DNA from: Ophiura sarsii
Lineage: Eukaryota; Echinodermata; Ophiuroidea; Amphilepidida; Ophiuridae
Assembly: GCA_035610835.1 (NCBI GenBank)
Contig: CM069444.1
Coordinates: forward strand, 4,391,172-4,455,171
Length of the DNA: 64,000 bases
Direction: 5' to 3'
Both the position numbers and the translations under genes were made by a program. This document shows positions 36,661-47,700 of the stretch, piece by piece (the first letter of the stretch is position 1; each line of letters begins with the position of its first letter). The notes below the pieces were generated by a model, which worked only from the letters and a program-made list of their open reading frames with translations, was not told the DNA's origin and did not search any database.

Positions 36661-36907
36661 TTATTCACCAGCGCATTTGAATATACAGATCCCTGGTCGA
36701 AACCACCAAATTGACCTGCTGGTTGTTGGACGCTTTGCTTCGGACCAAATGCTCCTTGAAAGCCATTTATTGCCCGGTTAGATCGTATGCGGACTACACA
36801 TGCGACAACTCCAATGAGGACTACTCCTAATAACCCAGCTATGCTCCCTATAACAATTCCAGCGATTGCTCCTGGTGAAACGCTGTCGTCTGCAGGAGTG
36901 CCGTCGC
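36612..36907 (-). CDS. Exon 17 (visible): transmembrane helix and cytoplasmic tail
   Basis: The acceptor is just above 36907. The first two bases complete the codon opened by exon 16 (Gly), so the join is in frame. After an acidic spacer (DGTPADDSVSP) comes a helix of about 26 residues rich in Gly, Ile and Val (start AIAGIVIGSIAGLLG), then RIRSNR as a stop-transfer signal, giving a type I membrane orientation. The tail is Gln, Asn and Gly-rich and holds NPMF and NPNF, similar in form to NPxF/Y adaptor-binding sites. A GTAAGT donor follows at 36611, in phase 0; alternatively the frame reads on to a stop at 36528. The final exon is not identified. The end of this exon lies in the tandem repeat at 36200-36660. 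Confidence 0.82.
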
Positions 36908-36929
36908 CTGTACAAGAGCAATGCAAAGT

Positions 36930-37710
36930 CGTTTATAGGTTAGTACTTCAGTCAAGAAACTTATATCTTATAGCTGTTTATATTCGTTATTGAGGCTCAG
37001 CAACGTTTAGAGTAAAGTGAAAACGTTGCTTCTAGCTTGAATAAGTTTTGGTTGACGTACTGCTGTGTCCCCTGAAAAGGTGTATGCTGCGTTCAGCAGT
37101 TTAGCTCAACGTGCGAAACTCATACATTCTAATATTAGTTACGAGCAAATCAGCAATCAGACAAATTAAAATATGCGGAGTGTATTGAAAGTGTAAAATA
37201 GCACTCCGCATGCGCACCGTGCATACGCGCACTACGCGATATTGTTCACGTTGTTTTCGTTTTTCATGCACTACGGGTTCGATAATTTTACTGCGGGTGT
37301 TTTTATTATACATACATAGCAAAACAAATTTCTACATTTAGTATTATCGTGTTCGATAAATTAATTATGTCATTAATTATTCACACATCAGCGAGAGTGC
37401 ATTGATTTTTCTAATTTCTTTCGAAACAACACATAATCATTTCATGGACCTTTATTCATTACAGTGTATGTACACTCCAAAGTAAAATTGACTTAGCTCT
37501 AGACTTTTACCATGTTGACACCAGAATAATATGGGTTTTTTTGTTTGCAGCACCCGTCGTACAACAACATGCTTATGATAGTTCAACCGAGGTGAATTAA
37601 ACGTTGTCAAACTTCACAAAGATATATCGTATCCTTTTTACAAATACATTTCAATAATGGGATTATATGATTATTTGGGAACAGAGGTGCAAAAGTACAA
37701 TTAATAGTTA
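36930..37710. other. Intron, no further exon seen
   Basis: Lies between exons 16 and 17 of the Calx-beta gene. No coding segment with splice sites was found. Confidence 0.4.
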
Positions 37711-37717
37711 GGTTTGA

Positions 37718-37955
37718 AACTATAGTTTGATCAGTTCCAAATTGGCGAAGCCGCCTTTACAGCAGCGAATGAATACAGAAGGATGAGGGCGCGCCTGAAG
37801 GCAATAACCGCACTGTATATCATGCGTAACATGTGCGTGGGGCCAAACTGCGTGCGTGTGACCATAATTTCGCGCGTACGCTTAAATTACTTCTACGCGC
37901 GGAGAGCTAATACCGAATATTTCTTGCCAATTTGGAACCGATTAAACTATAGTAT
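37718..37955. mobile_element. Small MITE in the intron before the last exon
   Basis: ACTATAGTTTGATCAGTTCC at 37719, continuing into AAATTGGCGAAG, is inverted at 37922-37953 with a few changes (GCCAATTTGGAACCGATTAA). Length is about 240 bp. The interior is GC-rich with CGCGCG-like patches. No coding sequence. Confidence 0.65.
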
Positions 37956-38048
37956 CGTTATGAGCCCGGGATTATGATATTGTCCCCAATGAATGGAATT
38001 ACCGCGGCGTATCTCTATATCCATAAGATTGTTTCTCTTCAGACTTAC

Positions 38049-38291
38049 CTCCAGCAGGACCACCTGGAACACCATCACCATCGTCAATTATAGTCACCAC
38101 AGCTACCTGACCATTAGACAAAACCAGCTCGAATGTCTCCTGGCCTTCATCGCTGATGTCATCATCTACAATGAAAATGGTAAATGGCAGGGAAATCTGT
38201 CCACTACCGAACTGCAGTGTGGTGCCAACGGCCTGGAAGTCTTCTGGAGATAGGGCTGTATTGGAGGCGCTGGTAGACCGTGAAATCAACC
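38049..38291 (-). CDS. Exon 16: Calx-beta 7, second half, with Gly/Pro linker
   Basis: 243-nt phase 1-1 exon with acceptor CAG above and a GTAAGT donor below. Contains ALSPEDFQAVGTTLQF, then DEGQETFELVLSN and VVTIIDDGDG, the acidic strand pairs and final I-x-D-D typical of the Calx-beta second half, where calcium ligands lie. It ends in a GVPGGPAG linker before the membrane exon. The intron on its 5' side has a partial TTTCCACGCGGC-family MITE (38345-38530). Confidence 0.9.
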
Positions 38292-38920
38292 CTGAATAAG
38301 AACATTAAAAAATACATAATGAGCCAGCGTTACAGAAATGTGTTAACGGCAGGCGTCTGCAGAAGCTTTTTAAATTTCATTACCATATTTGGAATCACCA
38401 TGAGAAATGCATTGAAATAAGTACCAATATGCCTAGTATTGGTTCAGTAATCCTTGATATAGACCTTGAAAGTTTGGAAAGGTTTCTGAAAAACCTGAAA
38501 AGTGTTAAGCACAAGCGCGTAAACTATTGGGAGAAGGTAATATTACAGTTGATTGGTATAACATAATTAACTGACGAGTACATTTTGCAAACTGGATAAG
38601 TACGACGAAGTACATTAATAAACACGGGAACATACAATCCTTTGCATGCTTTTCATTTCAATCAGGTGAACGGTCCTATACAATGTTGTTCAAGTAACCC
38701 GATGCATACGGAAAAAACCCTCTCATGAAGTATCATCACATCGATCCCAGGATTGTTTTATTTGCAATAAATCTCGGCATGATCAACTTTAAATATGTGG
38801 GGTGTGTGTGCACAGAGTCTGTCGCTGTTGTTCTGGCTCGACTTATTTTGTAACCCGTAAAGAATTTTAGAATAAAGGCTACCTCTTTTTCACGTGTTAC
38901 CATGGTTACTAGACACTTAC

Positions 38921-39019
38921 CCACACTTCCCTGACCTCCCGTATTCAGCACGTTGATCTGAAATTGGCCGGCGGATTCACGGATAGTATACACTGGACTT
39001 TCAAACCTAAATTCATTAT
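38921..39019 (-). CDS. Exon 15: Calx-beta 7, first half
   Basis: 99-nt phase 1-1 exon. It reads FRFESPVYTIRESAGQFQIN followed by VLNTGGQGSV, the F-x-F, Y-x-V-x-E and V-x-V strands of a Calx-beta start. The GTAAGT donor and the AG acceptor agree with phase. The incoming codon joins exon 14 as Asp. Confidence 0.88.
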
Positions 39020-39254
39020 CTTGAGAAAGTGCACATGAGAACAAAGAAGGTGTAAGCTATTGGGCTATTCCATTAGATATCCATACACCCGCTAGTGAAG
39101 ACATTACCTTGAATTCCACAGGGGGTGATACCTGCATTGGCGACTCCACTCCACTTCCTGCGTGGAAGAGTGCCGGGTCATTTCTTCCATAGGGGGTGTA
39201 CGAATTCAGCAACTGAAGGTTAATCGCGTTGTAGATAATTAAGCTGCGTTTATC

Positions 39255-39736
39255 GCAAGCCATTAGGGTCATTACGTCTTGCGACAACGCGTTGCTTTCC
39301 CAAAGCAACGCGTTGCCTAGCGAGCCAATAAGATTACGGCTTTTGACCACGTGTTGTTTTCCAAAGCAGCGCGTTGTTTGAGAAGTCCCAAAGCAACGCG
39401 TTGCTTAACGGAATAAATCGCAATTTGACACCTTTGAAATGATATTGATACATAATTATATGCCAAAACACTCAGGGGGTTGGTGGTCCGGGAGGTAAAA
39501 ACAAGGATGGCACAATCATAAACTATAATCATAAACTATAAGTATTGGATATCCAACAATCTTAAACTATAAATATTGGATATCCAACAATCTTAAACTA
39601 TTGGATATCCAACAATCTTAAACAATAAATATCTGATATCCATTATTCTTAAACTATTTTCGTTAGTGTTATTGCGATTTATTCCGTTTGCGAAAGCAAC
39701 GCGTTGTCGCAATACGTAATGACCCTAATGGCTTGC
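39255..39736. mobile_element. Fold-back element with GCAACGCGTTG palindromes
   Basis: GCAAGCCATTAGGGTCATTA at 39255 and its exact complement ending at 39736 bound a 482-bp unit in the intron between exons 14 and 15. Inside are five copies of the palindrome CAACGCGTTG or close variants, the AACACTCAGGGGGTTGGTGG core shared with 7326-7933, and four tandem units of TTAAACTATAAATATTGGAT (39530-39655). Confidence 0.82.
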
Positions 39737-40134
39737 CATATGCGTTTACAAATATTAATGATGTATTTGATAGCAAATCATGTTACGAACGCCATTACGG
39801 TCGATTTTGTTGAGTTCGTGGAGTCTCTATTAAAGTTTTTAAAAAATGCATGAATTTTATCTTTTGTGAAACTGTATTATTGAGGGACAATGATTACTGT
39901 CACTACTGTGAAAGGCACCATAGTCCGCTAGGGATTTAATATGGTCCTGTTAACCTTTATAGAAGCTGGAGACAGTAATATAGACCGTTATGGTTACTAT
40001 TCCCAGGGACAAAGGGTCCCTGTCCTTACAATAAATAGTCCCCGGACTATAAATACAAGGGACCATGATCGGGTTTTAGGCTTGTGCAAAGACCCCATTT
40101 CTTATATGGCTTAACTCAAGGCTTAGCGACAAAC

Positions 40135-40371
40135 CTTGTGATTCATCATCTTGGATGGTGACAGTAACCACGGTGATTTGATTGATTCCGCCATCACTGG
40201 ATCCCGTTAAGGTCACGGTGAACGTCTTGTCAGGTTCCGGTACGTTATCATCGATTATCCCGAATGAAATAGGTTTCTGCGTCTCGCCCGGTAAGAAGTT
40301 GATGATCAGGTCGGTGGAGGCGGTAAAATAGTCCACACTATTTTGTGCCGTTCCATCGCTAACACGTACGG
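40135..40371 (-). CDS. Exon 14: Calx-beta 6, second half only
   Basis: 237-nt phase 1-1 exon. DGTAQNSVDYFTAS, PDKTFTVTLTG and VTVTIQDDES show the D-Y turn, the E/D-x-x-F strand and the closing D-D-E of a Calx-beta domain. The donor is GTTTGT, weaker than its neighbours. The matching first-half exon was not found between here and 50166. Joining directly to exon 13 would still keep frame because all these exons are phase 1-1. Either that exon is lost or skipped, or it has diverged beyond recognition. Confidence 0.85.
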
Positions 40372-40543
40372 CTGTAAGATAAATAGATGAATACGAGGGT
40401 CCTTCAATAAGTTCTACCTCCTTACTCATAACTTTATCATTATATTAGCCAGTTTTATCATATATCACACAATTGTAGCTTGGAACCTCAGCTAAAAATG
40501 TATTGTAAATTAATCTGAGTAATGGTTATACTTGTCTAGAGCT

Positions 40544-40877
40544 CAGTGGCGTAACAGCCGGGGTGCCCCCCCCCCCCCCCCGAAGGTGCTCAGCAGGAAA
40601 TTCAAATCTACCCACCAGGAAAAATAGGGGGAAAGGAAAATAGGAAAAGAAGGGGGAAAGGGAAAGAAAAGAGAGATGAGAAAGGAAAAAGGGAGGAAAA
40701 AGAAAAAGGAAGAGGAGAAAAAAGGGGAAAGAAAGAAAAGAAGAAAGGGAAACAAAGAAAGAAAGAACATTTCGCAGTACAAAAAGCACAACAGTCAACA
40801 AATTGTTGACTGTTGTGCTTTTTGTACTGCGAAATTTTGTGACCGTGCGAAATTTTGTGACAGTTCTAAATTTTGTT

Positions 40878-40914
<37 letters not shown>

Positions 40915-41063
40915 ACACTTACGTGAAATTCACGAGGTGACTGACTGGGGAAAAATTGGGGGCAACCTTTTACGAAAAATTCCGGGACGGAATTATTTTA
41001 ACCAGGAATTTTGTTGTTGTTGGCTGTGCCCCCCGCTGACAACCAACCTCTGTTACGCCCCTG
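40544..41063. mobile_element. hAT-like element in intron, exact 8-bp duplication
   Basis: Ends are CAGTGGCGTAACAG (40544) and CTGTTACGCCCCTG (ending 41063), flanked on both sides by CTAGAGCT (40536-40543 and 41064-41071). It contains a poly-C run (40567-40580), a polypurine stretch (40621-40768), a perfect 65-bp hairpin (40770-40834), a doubled GAAATTTTGTGAC unit and a C run of more than 30 bases (40879-40914). It lies just upstream of exon 14. The open frames across it are shadows of the low-complexity sequence. Confidence 0.9.
40770..40834. repeat. Perfect hairpin, 32-bp arms with a one-base loop
   Basis: The left arm begins TTTCGCAGTACAAAAAGCAC and continues to 40801; the right arm is its exact reverse complement from 40803 to 40834. 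Perfect arms with no spacer are rarely stable in DNA replication, so the copy must be recent or an assembly artefact. Confidence 0.92.
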
Positions 41064-41449
41064 CTAGAGCTGCAGTGAAAACTAAATCCCGAATCATGAA
41101 TATACTAAATTATTTAATATGAAATTGGCGATTTCTGGTAAATGACATCTGGTCTGGTCTTAGCCAAACACAGTAATAAGTGTGAATCACAGAATAAGAT
41201 GATTACTAAACACGGAACGTGATTTCGGAACTTTTCTCTATCTATACTTTTATCAGTGGACGTTAATATCATTCGATGGTTCTTGATATTTACAGTATAA
41301 AGTCAACTACAATTGTTTATGGATGTATAATAAAGAGACTTGCAAGGCTGCTATCTACCATAGATAGCGCTTGACCTTATACTACTAACGACTTTCTGAG
41401 TGAAGAATTATTCGTAATATGCACACACATTAAATGTCCCTTTAATAAC

Positions 41450-41870
41450 TCAATATAGACTACAAGCACCATTTGGATCTCAGGTGTTAGTCATAAAGTG
41501 TGTTAGCAAATAATGTCGTCCTCTATATGTATTGATTTAAATCTTGTCGTGTTTCTTTCTTTAGTTCTGCAGCAAGTTTTCAGGACATCAGAATGGATAA
41601 ATGGATGATGCCAAGTGACTAAGTTGTTTCATAGCTATGCAGTATATTGAGCTTATTGAAGCATCACCCCTACACCCTCAACTTACTATTTGTGTCAGAG
41701 GTGTAGTCATACAGAGTGTTTGCAAAGAATGTACGTCGTCCTCTATGCATTTATTTAAATCATGTCGTGTTTCTTTCTTTAGTTCTGCAGCAAGTTTTGA
41801 GGACATCAGAATGGATAAATGGATGATGCCAAGTGACAGTTGTTTCACAGATATACAGCTTTACCGGCTA
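41450..41870. repeat. Tandem duplication of about 200 bp containing an exon-like unit
   Basis: Blocks such as CGTGTTTCTTTCTTTAGTTC and GACATCAGAATGGATAAATG occur near 41548-41610 and again near 41765-41825, with a few changes. In copy 1 the frame is closed by a stop after AAGTGACTAAG; in copy 2 it stays open. Confidence 0.85.
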
Positions 41871-41999
41871 TTATTGAAGCATCAACCCCACACCCTAAAC
41901 TTACTACATGCTCCACCAGTGTTGCCGTCTCGTATTATAGAAAGTGTTGCCACTCCGTCCGTCTCTGCTACCTCCAAAGTCGGAGTAATGAACGAACAG
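41783..41999 (+). CDS. Possible plus-strand exon of unknown function within the Calx-beta gene
   Basis: A pyrimidine-rich acceptor (TTTCTTTCTTTAG) ends at 41782 and AACAG|GTATCT is a donor at 41999/42000. The 72 codons between are open: RMDKWMMPSDSCFTDIQLYR and later VLPSRIIESVATPSVSA. I do not recognise a domain. The strand is opposite to the host gene. The upstream duplicate copy has a stop. It could be an exon of a nested gene, or a retroposed or decayed piece. The longer frame that contains it starts at 41637. Confidence 0.35.
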
Positions 42000-42069
42000 G
42001 TATCTGTAAATATCGACATTAATCAAGAAATGTATGAAGTTAGAATGAATAACAGATGCTATTGACCGA

Positions 42070-43670
42070 ATGACCACAGGAGAGCCCTAAGATGTAAGTT
42101 CTGAAGCATTACCAAAAAGAAATGTTGCATGCATTATTAATATCCATATAGGAATGTAAGTACTTCTGATAAGCAAAGCAAAGCAAATGATAGCAAAGCT
42201 GCTAGTTATGGATTGGTGTACTATATGCTATCAGACATTTCGTTGACGCTCCGTCCATGGATGATGGAAACACAGAATAAAATAGGGCATAATGTAATGA
42301 GATCAGTCTTGAAGTAGGGCCTACTCATTACTTTCTTCAGAGAAAAATATCTGTCTAATACACAAATCGAAGTCAGTCACTAGAGTTTGTACCTTATAGT
42401 AATAAGCTTACATTCGAGGCTTCCTTGGTGATCCATGGATATATCTAATGTCTATGGTAGTTAGCATAATATCTTACGCAAATTTCATTTATTCATTTGA
42501 CACCAATATCACTGAAAATAAAAATCTTCACTAGCTACTTTATTACGTATAAAATGATTCTATCTTTGTGATACGAATTATCATTTGGATTGGCAAAATA
42601 TTTGTACAGTGTATCGATATCTTTTCGGATACTATCGTGGTATCCTTGGTGAAAGACATTCATAGGTTAGACTAGTTTCAAGACCCCATTACGGAATAAA
42701 GCTGTAGTAGGCCTAATCCTTTAATCCGTCAATAAAGGATGTTGTGCTAGGTTAATTCTGTGCTGTCTTACACCGAGGATAAACCGGTATCTTGCACGTT
42801 TTATACATAAACTAGAGCGGTTCTCGGGTTTCGCGGTTTTCGAGTTTCGTGGTTGATGGGGTTTAGCAGTGTCAGATGTAGTGGTTATCAATAGGGCAGT
42901 TATTGACATTGTATTGGTTTTAACATGATATGTTAGGATCTGACCAGAACCATGGAGGACGGGCGGAGAGTGATGGTATGAAAATGAAATGATTATGAAG
43001 TGGTTTGGATTTATTGTGTGGGAGATAATATTTGAAACCCGTTTATTTGTTCTAAAGGGTTTGCTTTGTATTTGATTCAACCATAAGAATGAATTGCTGA
43101 CAGAGCTGCTGTTGGTGTTTGATGTGGCCTGGAGATTGTATTTAGGTGCGAAGGTAAAAAGTTTGATTTGATTAATGTACTTTCCGGTTGCAACCTTCGC
43201 CCTAAGGGGACCTAGGACTTAGCGGTGACCATGCGGGTAAGAAAATGTTGCCTTTCTACGCAGGGACAAGATTCAGTACTCATTAGTGGTATATCATTAC
43301 GTTTTGTCACCAATACAATTGTAGCAGGGAGGTGTAGGTAATATAACATCTCTCTGATTGTAGCATGTAATTTATATAGACATGCTTGTCTATTAATTAG
43401 CAAGAGTTGAAATGCAAATTCCATTTAAATGGAATGGGGCTGGTGAAAGTTTGAGTGAAGTGCACATTTAAACACACTTGTACACAAAATGCACAATATA
43501 CAAAGAAGAATAGGCAGTAGAAACAGTAATGTAATAATCTTTACATAAACAGTTTATTAAGATGAACATGGGTCCATCCACGAAGTTGCGTACACAAGGT
43601 GTGACATGATAGTCAAATTTAGTTGCCTGATTGAATTCCAAAACATCATTTTGAACTAACAATCCTCACA
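42070..43670. other. Intron, no exon found
   Basis: Searched for the missing first-half Calx-beta exon on the minus strand. Candidate GTAAG-like donors near 42406 and 42475 are preceded by stops or by unrelated residues. Long open frames on the minus strand (42721-43080) show no Calx-beta pattern. Confidence 0.4.
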
Positions 43671-43680
43671 ATCACGAGGG

Positions 43681-44085
43681 CCTTCTTCTTCTTCTTCTTG
43701 AATACTTCGCAACATTCCTAGTGGAATCAAACGCGAAGGGGGCTTGAATACACAGACTGTGTTAACTGTGCAACCCCTGCTCTGTGACCTAGAACGATGT
43801 GTGTACAAACACAGATCGGGATGATCCCCTACTCTTTACGAAGGAGTCTGTGACCTTTTTAACGTGCTCGGGGATAGCTCTTCCGATACACGGGACCAAC
43901 ATTTCTACGTACCTTCCGAAGCACGATGCGCCATGAACATGCCAACTTCAGTCTGCACGGTCTGAAGGAGGCATGGGGACGAGGCTGTGTTGGTGTATCG
44001 TTTTGAACTCTCACTCAAACGATCCACCAACAGAACTACGGTGCGCAGCAGTGAACGACGCTCTAACCGACTGCGCCACCCGACT
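43681..44085 (-). mobile_element. tRNA-derived SINE
   Basis: On the minus strand the unit starts GGGTGGCGCAGTCGGTTAGA near 44081, a good A-box-containing tRNA head, followed by a B-box-like GAGTTCAAAACGA about 60 bp on. The body includes CCCCGAGCACGTTAAAAAGG and AAGAGTAGGGGATCAT, which resemble the conserved central segment of SINEs in marine deuterostomes (recalled, not checked). It ends in an AAGAAGAAGAAG tail near 43681-43700. Total about 405 bp. It lies in the long intron and is oriented with the gene. Confidence 0.75.
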
Positions 44086-44089
44086 TGGC

Positions 44090-44745
44090 TATCTTATTCG
44101 TTATGCCATCACCGGCGAGAGATGAACGAAACTGATTAGAGCATGCGCATTGTGTTCTTTCAACATCGATCAGCTGATCGCCCGGCGGCATATGATATTA
44201 TTGTTTACATCGTAAAACAAGGCAATATACACACATGCGCTTTTGAACGGAATAGCCGCGATCGATTAAAATTAATAATTTTGTAAATTCGTCTTTGTAT
44301 ACCGACAGTCCAGGCAAACGCTAATTGAAAACTTGGCTTAAAATTTCTTTAAACTGCATAAAGAGGCAATTAAAAGCTTTGCGGTAAAATGGGTTTTGCT
44401 TTCAATTGACAGCAAATACGTATAATTCGGCAGTCTCGCGATGCATTAAATGACTGAGATTAGTTTTCGTAGTCGATTGAAAACAGATATTTTGCCCGTA
44501 ATTTGATCAGCATGGATATTAACATAATGTAATCTTAACTCTAGTGTGATTATTTTTGTCAAAGATTCGATCATTCATCTTTATTTACTTGTTTTGTTAC
44601 TGCCATTCACTTGCACTTTAGTTACACTACAGTTAAAAAATGCCAGTGCAGTAGTTGCTTTTTGTTGTTTTATCACCTTTTTAGTTACCTATGAGATCAA
44701 TTTGACAACAATTATATTCGCATAGAAATCATAAGGATTTTTTTT
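44090..44745. other. Intron, no exon found
   Basis: Lies between the SINE and the satellite. Short open frames only. Confidence 0.4.
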
Positions 44746-44749
44746 AATT

Positions 44750-47700
44750 TGCCTGACCGCCAAATGCCGAAATTTGGAAAATGGACCCAAATATCATTAT
44801 ATGATTTTTTTTTTTTTGGATACGTATGAGATCCATGATACAAAAAAGTCAAGCCGCAATCAATTTGGCGACAAAAAAGTCATTCGCATAGAATTTTTTT
44901 ATTTTTTTTAATTCTAAAATATCAAAATTTGAAAAATTAGCCCAAATACCTTTATTTGGTTAAATAATTCAATTTTGTTTGGGTACGTATGAGATCAATG
45001 ATACAAAAAAGTCAAGCCGCAATCAATTTGGCGACAAAAAGTCATTCGCATAGAATTTTTTTATTTTTTTTAATTCTAAAATATCAAAATTTGAAAAATT
45101 AGCCCAAATACCTTTATTTGGTTAAATAATTCAATTTTGTTTGGGTACGTATGAGATCAATGTTACAAAAAAGTCAAGCTGCAATCAATTTGACGACAAA
45201 AAAGTCATTTGCATAGAAATCATAACATTTTTTTTAATTCTAGACTTGACCGACAAATATCAAAATTTGAAAAATTAGCCCAAATACCATTATTTGGTTA
45301 AGTAATTCAATGTTTGTGGGTACATATGAGATCGATGATACAAAAAACTCAAGCGGCAATCAATTTGGCGACAAAAAAGTCATTCGCATAGAAATCATAA
45401 CAATTTTTTTTTAATTCTAGACTTGACCGACAAATATCAAAACTTGAAAAATGAGCCCAAATACCATTATTTGGTTAAATAATTCAATTTTGTTTGGGTA
45501 CGTATGAGATCGATGATACAAAAAAAGTCAAGTCGCAATCAATTTGACGACAAAAAAAGTTGTTCGCATAGAAATCATAACATTTTTTTTAAATTCTAGG
45601 CTTGACCGACAAATATCAAAATTTGAAAAATTAGCCCAAATACCATTATTTGGTTTAAATAATTCCAATTTTTTTTTGGTACGTATGGGATCGACGATGC
45701 AAAAAAGGCAAGCCGCAATCAATTTGGCGACAAAAAAAGTCATTCGCATAGAAATCATAATTATTTTTTTGTTAATTCTAGGCTTGACTGACAAATATCA
45801 AAATTTGAAAAATTAGCCCAAATACCATTATTTGGTTAATATTAAAGTAATTCAATTTTTTGGGGTACGTATGAGATTGATGATACAAAAAAGTCAAGCC
45901 GCAATCAATTTGACCACAAAAAAGTAATTCGCATATAAATCATAACATTTTTTTTTTAAATTCTAGGCTTGACCGACAAATATCAAAATTTGAAAAATTA
46001 GCCCAAATACCATTATTTAGTTAATTCAATTTTTGTGGGTACATATGAGATCGATGATACAAAAAACTCAAAACACAATCAATTTGGCGACAAAAAAGTC
46101 ATTCGCATAGAAATCATAACGATTTTTTAAAAAAAATTCTAGGCTTGACCAACAAATATCAAAATTTGAAAAATTAGCCCAAATACCATTATTTGGTTAA
46201 ATAATTCAATTTTGTTTGGGTACGTATGAGATCGATGATACAAAAAAGTCAAGTCGCAATCAATTTGATGACAAAAAAGTTGTTCGCATAGAAATCATAA
46301 CAATATTTTTGTAAATTCCAAGCTTGACCGACAAATATCAAAATTTGAAAAAATAGCGAGATCGATGATACAAAAAACTCAAGCCGCAATCAATTTGGCG
46401 ACATAAAAGTAATTTGCATAGAATTTTTTTTTTAAATTCTAGACTTGACTGACAAATATCAAAATTTGAAAAATTAGCCCAAATACCATTATTTGGTTAA
46501 ATAATTCAATTTTATATTTGGTACGTATGAGATCGATGATGCAAAAAAGTCAAGCCGCAATCAATTTGGCGACAAAAAAGTCATTCGCATAGAAATCATA
46601 ATTATTATTTTTTAAATTCTAGGCTTGACTGACAAATATCAAAATTTGACAAATTAGCCCAAATACCATTATTTGGTTATTAGAGTAATTCAATTTTTTG
46701 GGGTACGCATGAGATCGATGATACAAAAAAGTCAAGTCGCAATCAATTTGACGATAAAAAAGTTGTTCGCATAGAAATCATAACATTTTTTTTTTTAAAT
46801 TCCAGGCTTGACCGACAAATATCAAAATTTGACAAATTAGCCCAAATACCATTATTTGGTTAAATAATTCAAATTTATTTTTGGTACATATGAGATCGAT
46901 GATGCAAAAAAGTCAAGCCGCAATCAATTTGACACACACAAAAAGTTGTTTGCATAGAAATCATAACAATTTTTTTAAATTCTAGGCTTGACCGACAAAT
47001 ATCAAAATTTGACAAATTAGCCCAAATACCATTATTTAGCTAAGTAATTCAATTTTTGTGGGTACATATGAGATCGATGATACAAAAAACTCAAGCCGCA
47101 ATAAATTTGGCGACATAAAAGTAATTTGCATAGATTTTTTTTTTTTAAATTCTAGACTTGACTGACAAATATCAAAATTTGAAAAATTAGCCCAAATACC
47201 ATTATTTGGTTAAATAATTCAATTTTGTTTGGGTACGTATGAGATCGATGATACAAAAAAGTCAAGTCGCAATCAATTTGACGACAAAAAAAGTTGTTCG
47301 CATAGAAATCATAACAATATTTTTTTTAAATTCCAAGCTTGACCGACAAATATCAAAATTTGAAAAAAATAGACCAAATACCATTATTTGGTTAAATAAT
47401 TCAATTTTATTTTTGGTACGTATGAGATCGATGATGCAAAAGTCAAGCCGCAATCAATTTGGCGACAAAAAAGTCATTCACATAGAAATCATAATTTATT
47501 TATTTTTAAATTCTAGGCTTGACTGACAAATAACAAAATTTGAAAAATTAGCCCAAATACCATTATTTGGTTAAATAATTCAATTTTGTTTGGGTACGTA
47601 TGAGATCGATGATACAAAAAAGTCGAGTCGCAATCAATTTGACACAAAAAAAAAGTTGTTCGCATAGAAATCATAACAATTTTTTTTTAAATTCCAGGCT

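Noticed and set aside
40526..41122. Long open frames on both strands rich in Lys/Arg or Phe/Ser
   Set aside because: They are poly-C and polypurine sequence of a hAT-like element with an 8-bp duplication, not a gene.
42721..43080. 119-codon minus-strand frame as the missing Calx-beta first half
   Set aside because: Its residues (HHSPPVLHG, TTTSDTAKPHQPRN) do not match the F-x-F, V-x-E, V-x-V-x-R pattern, and no suitable donor is present.
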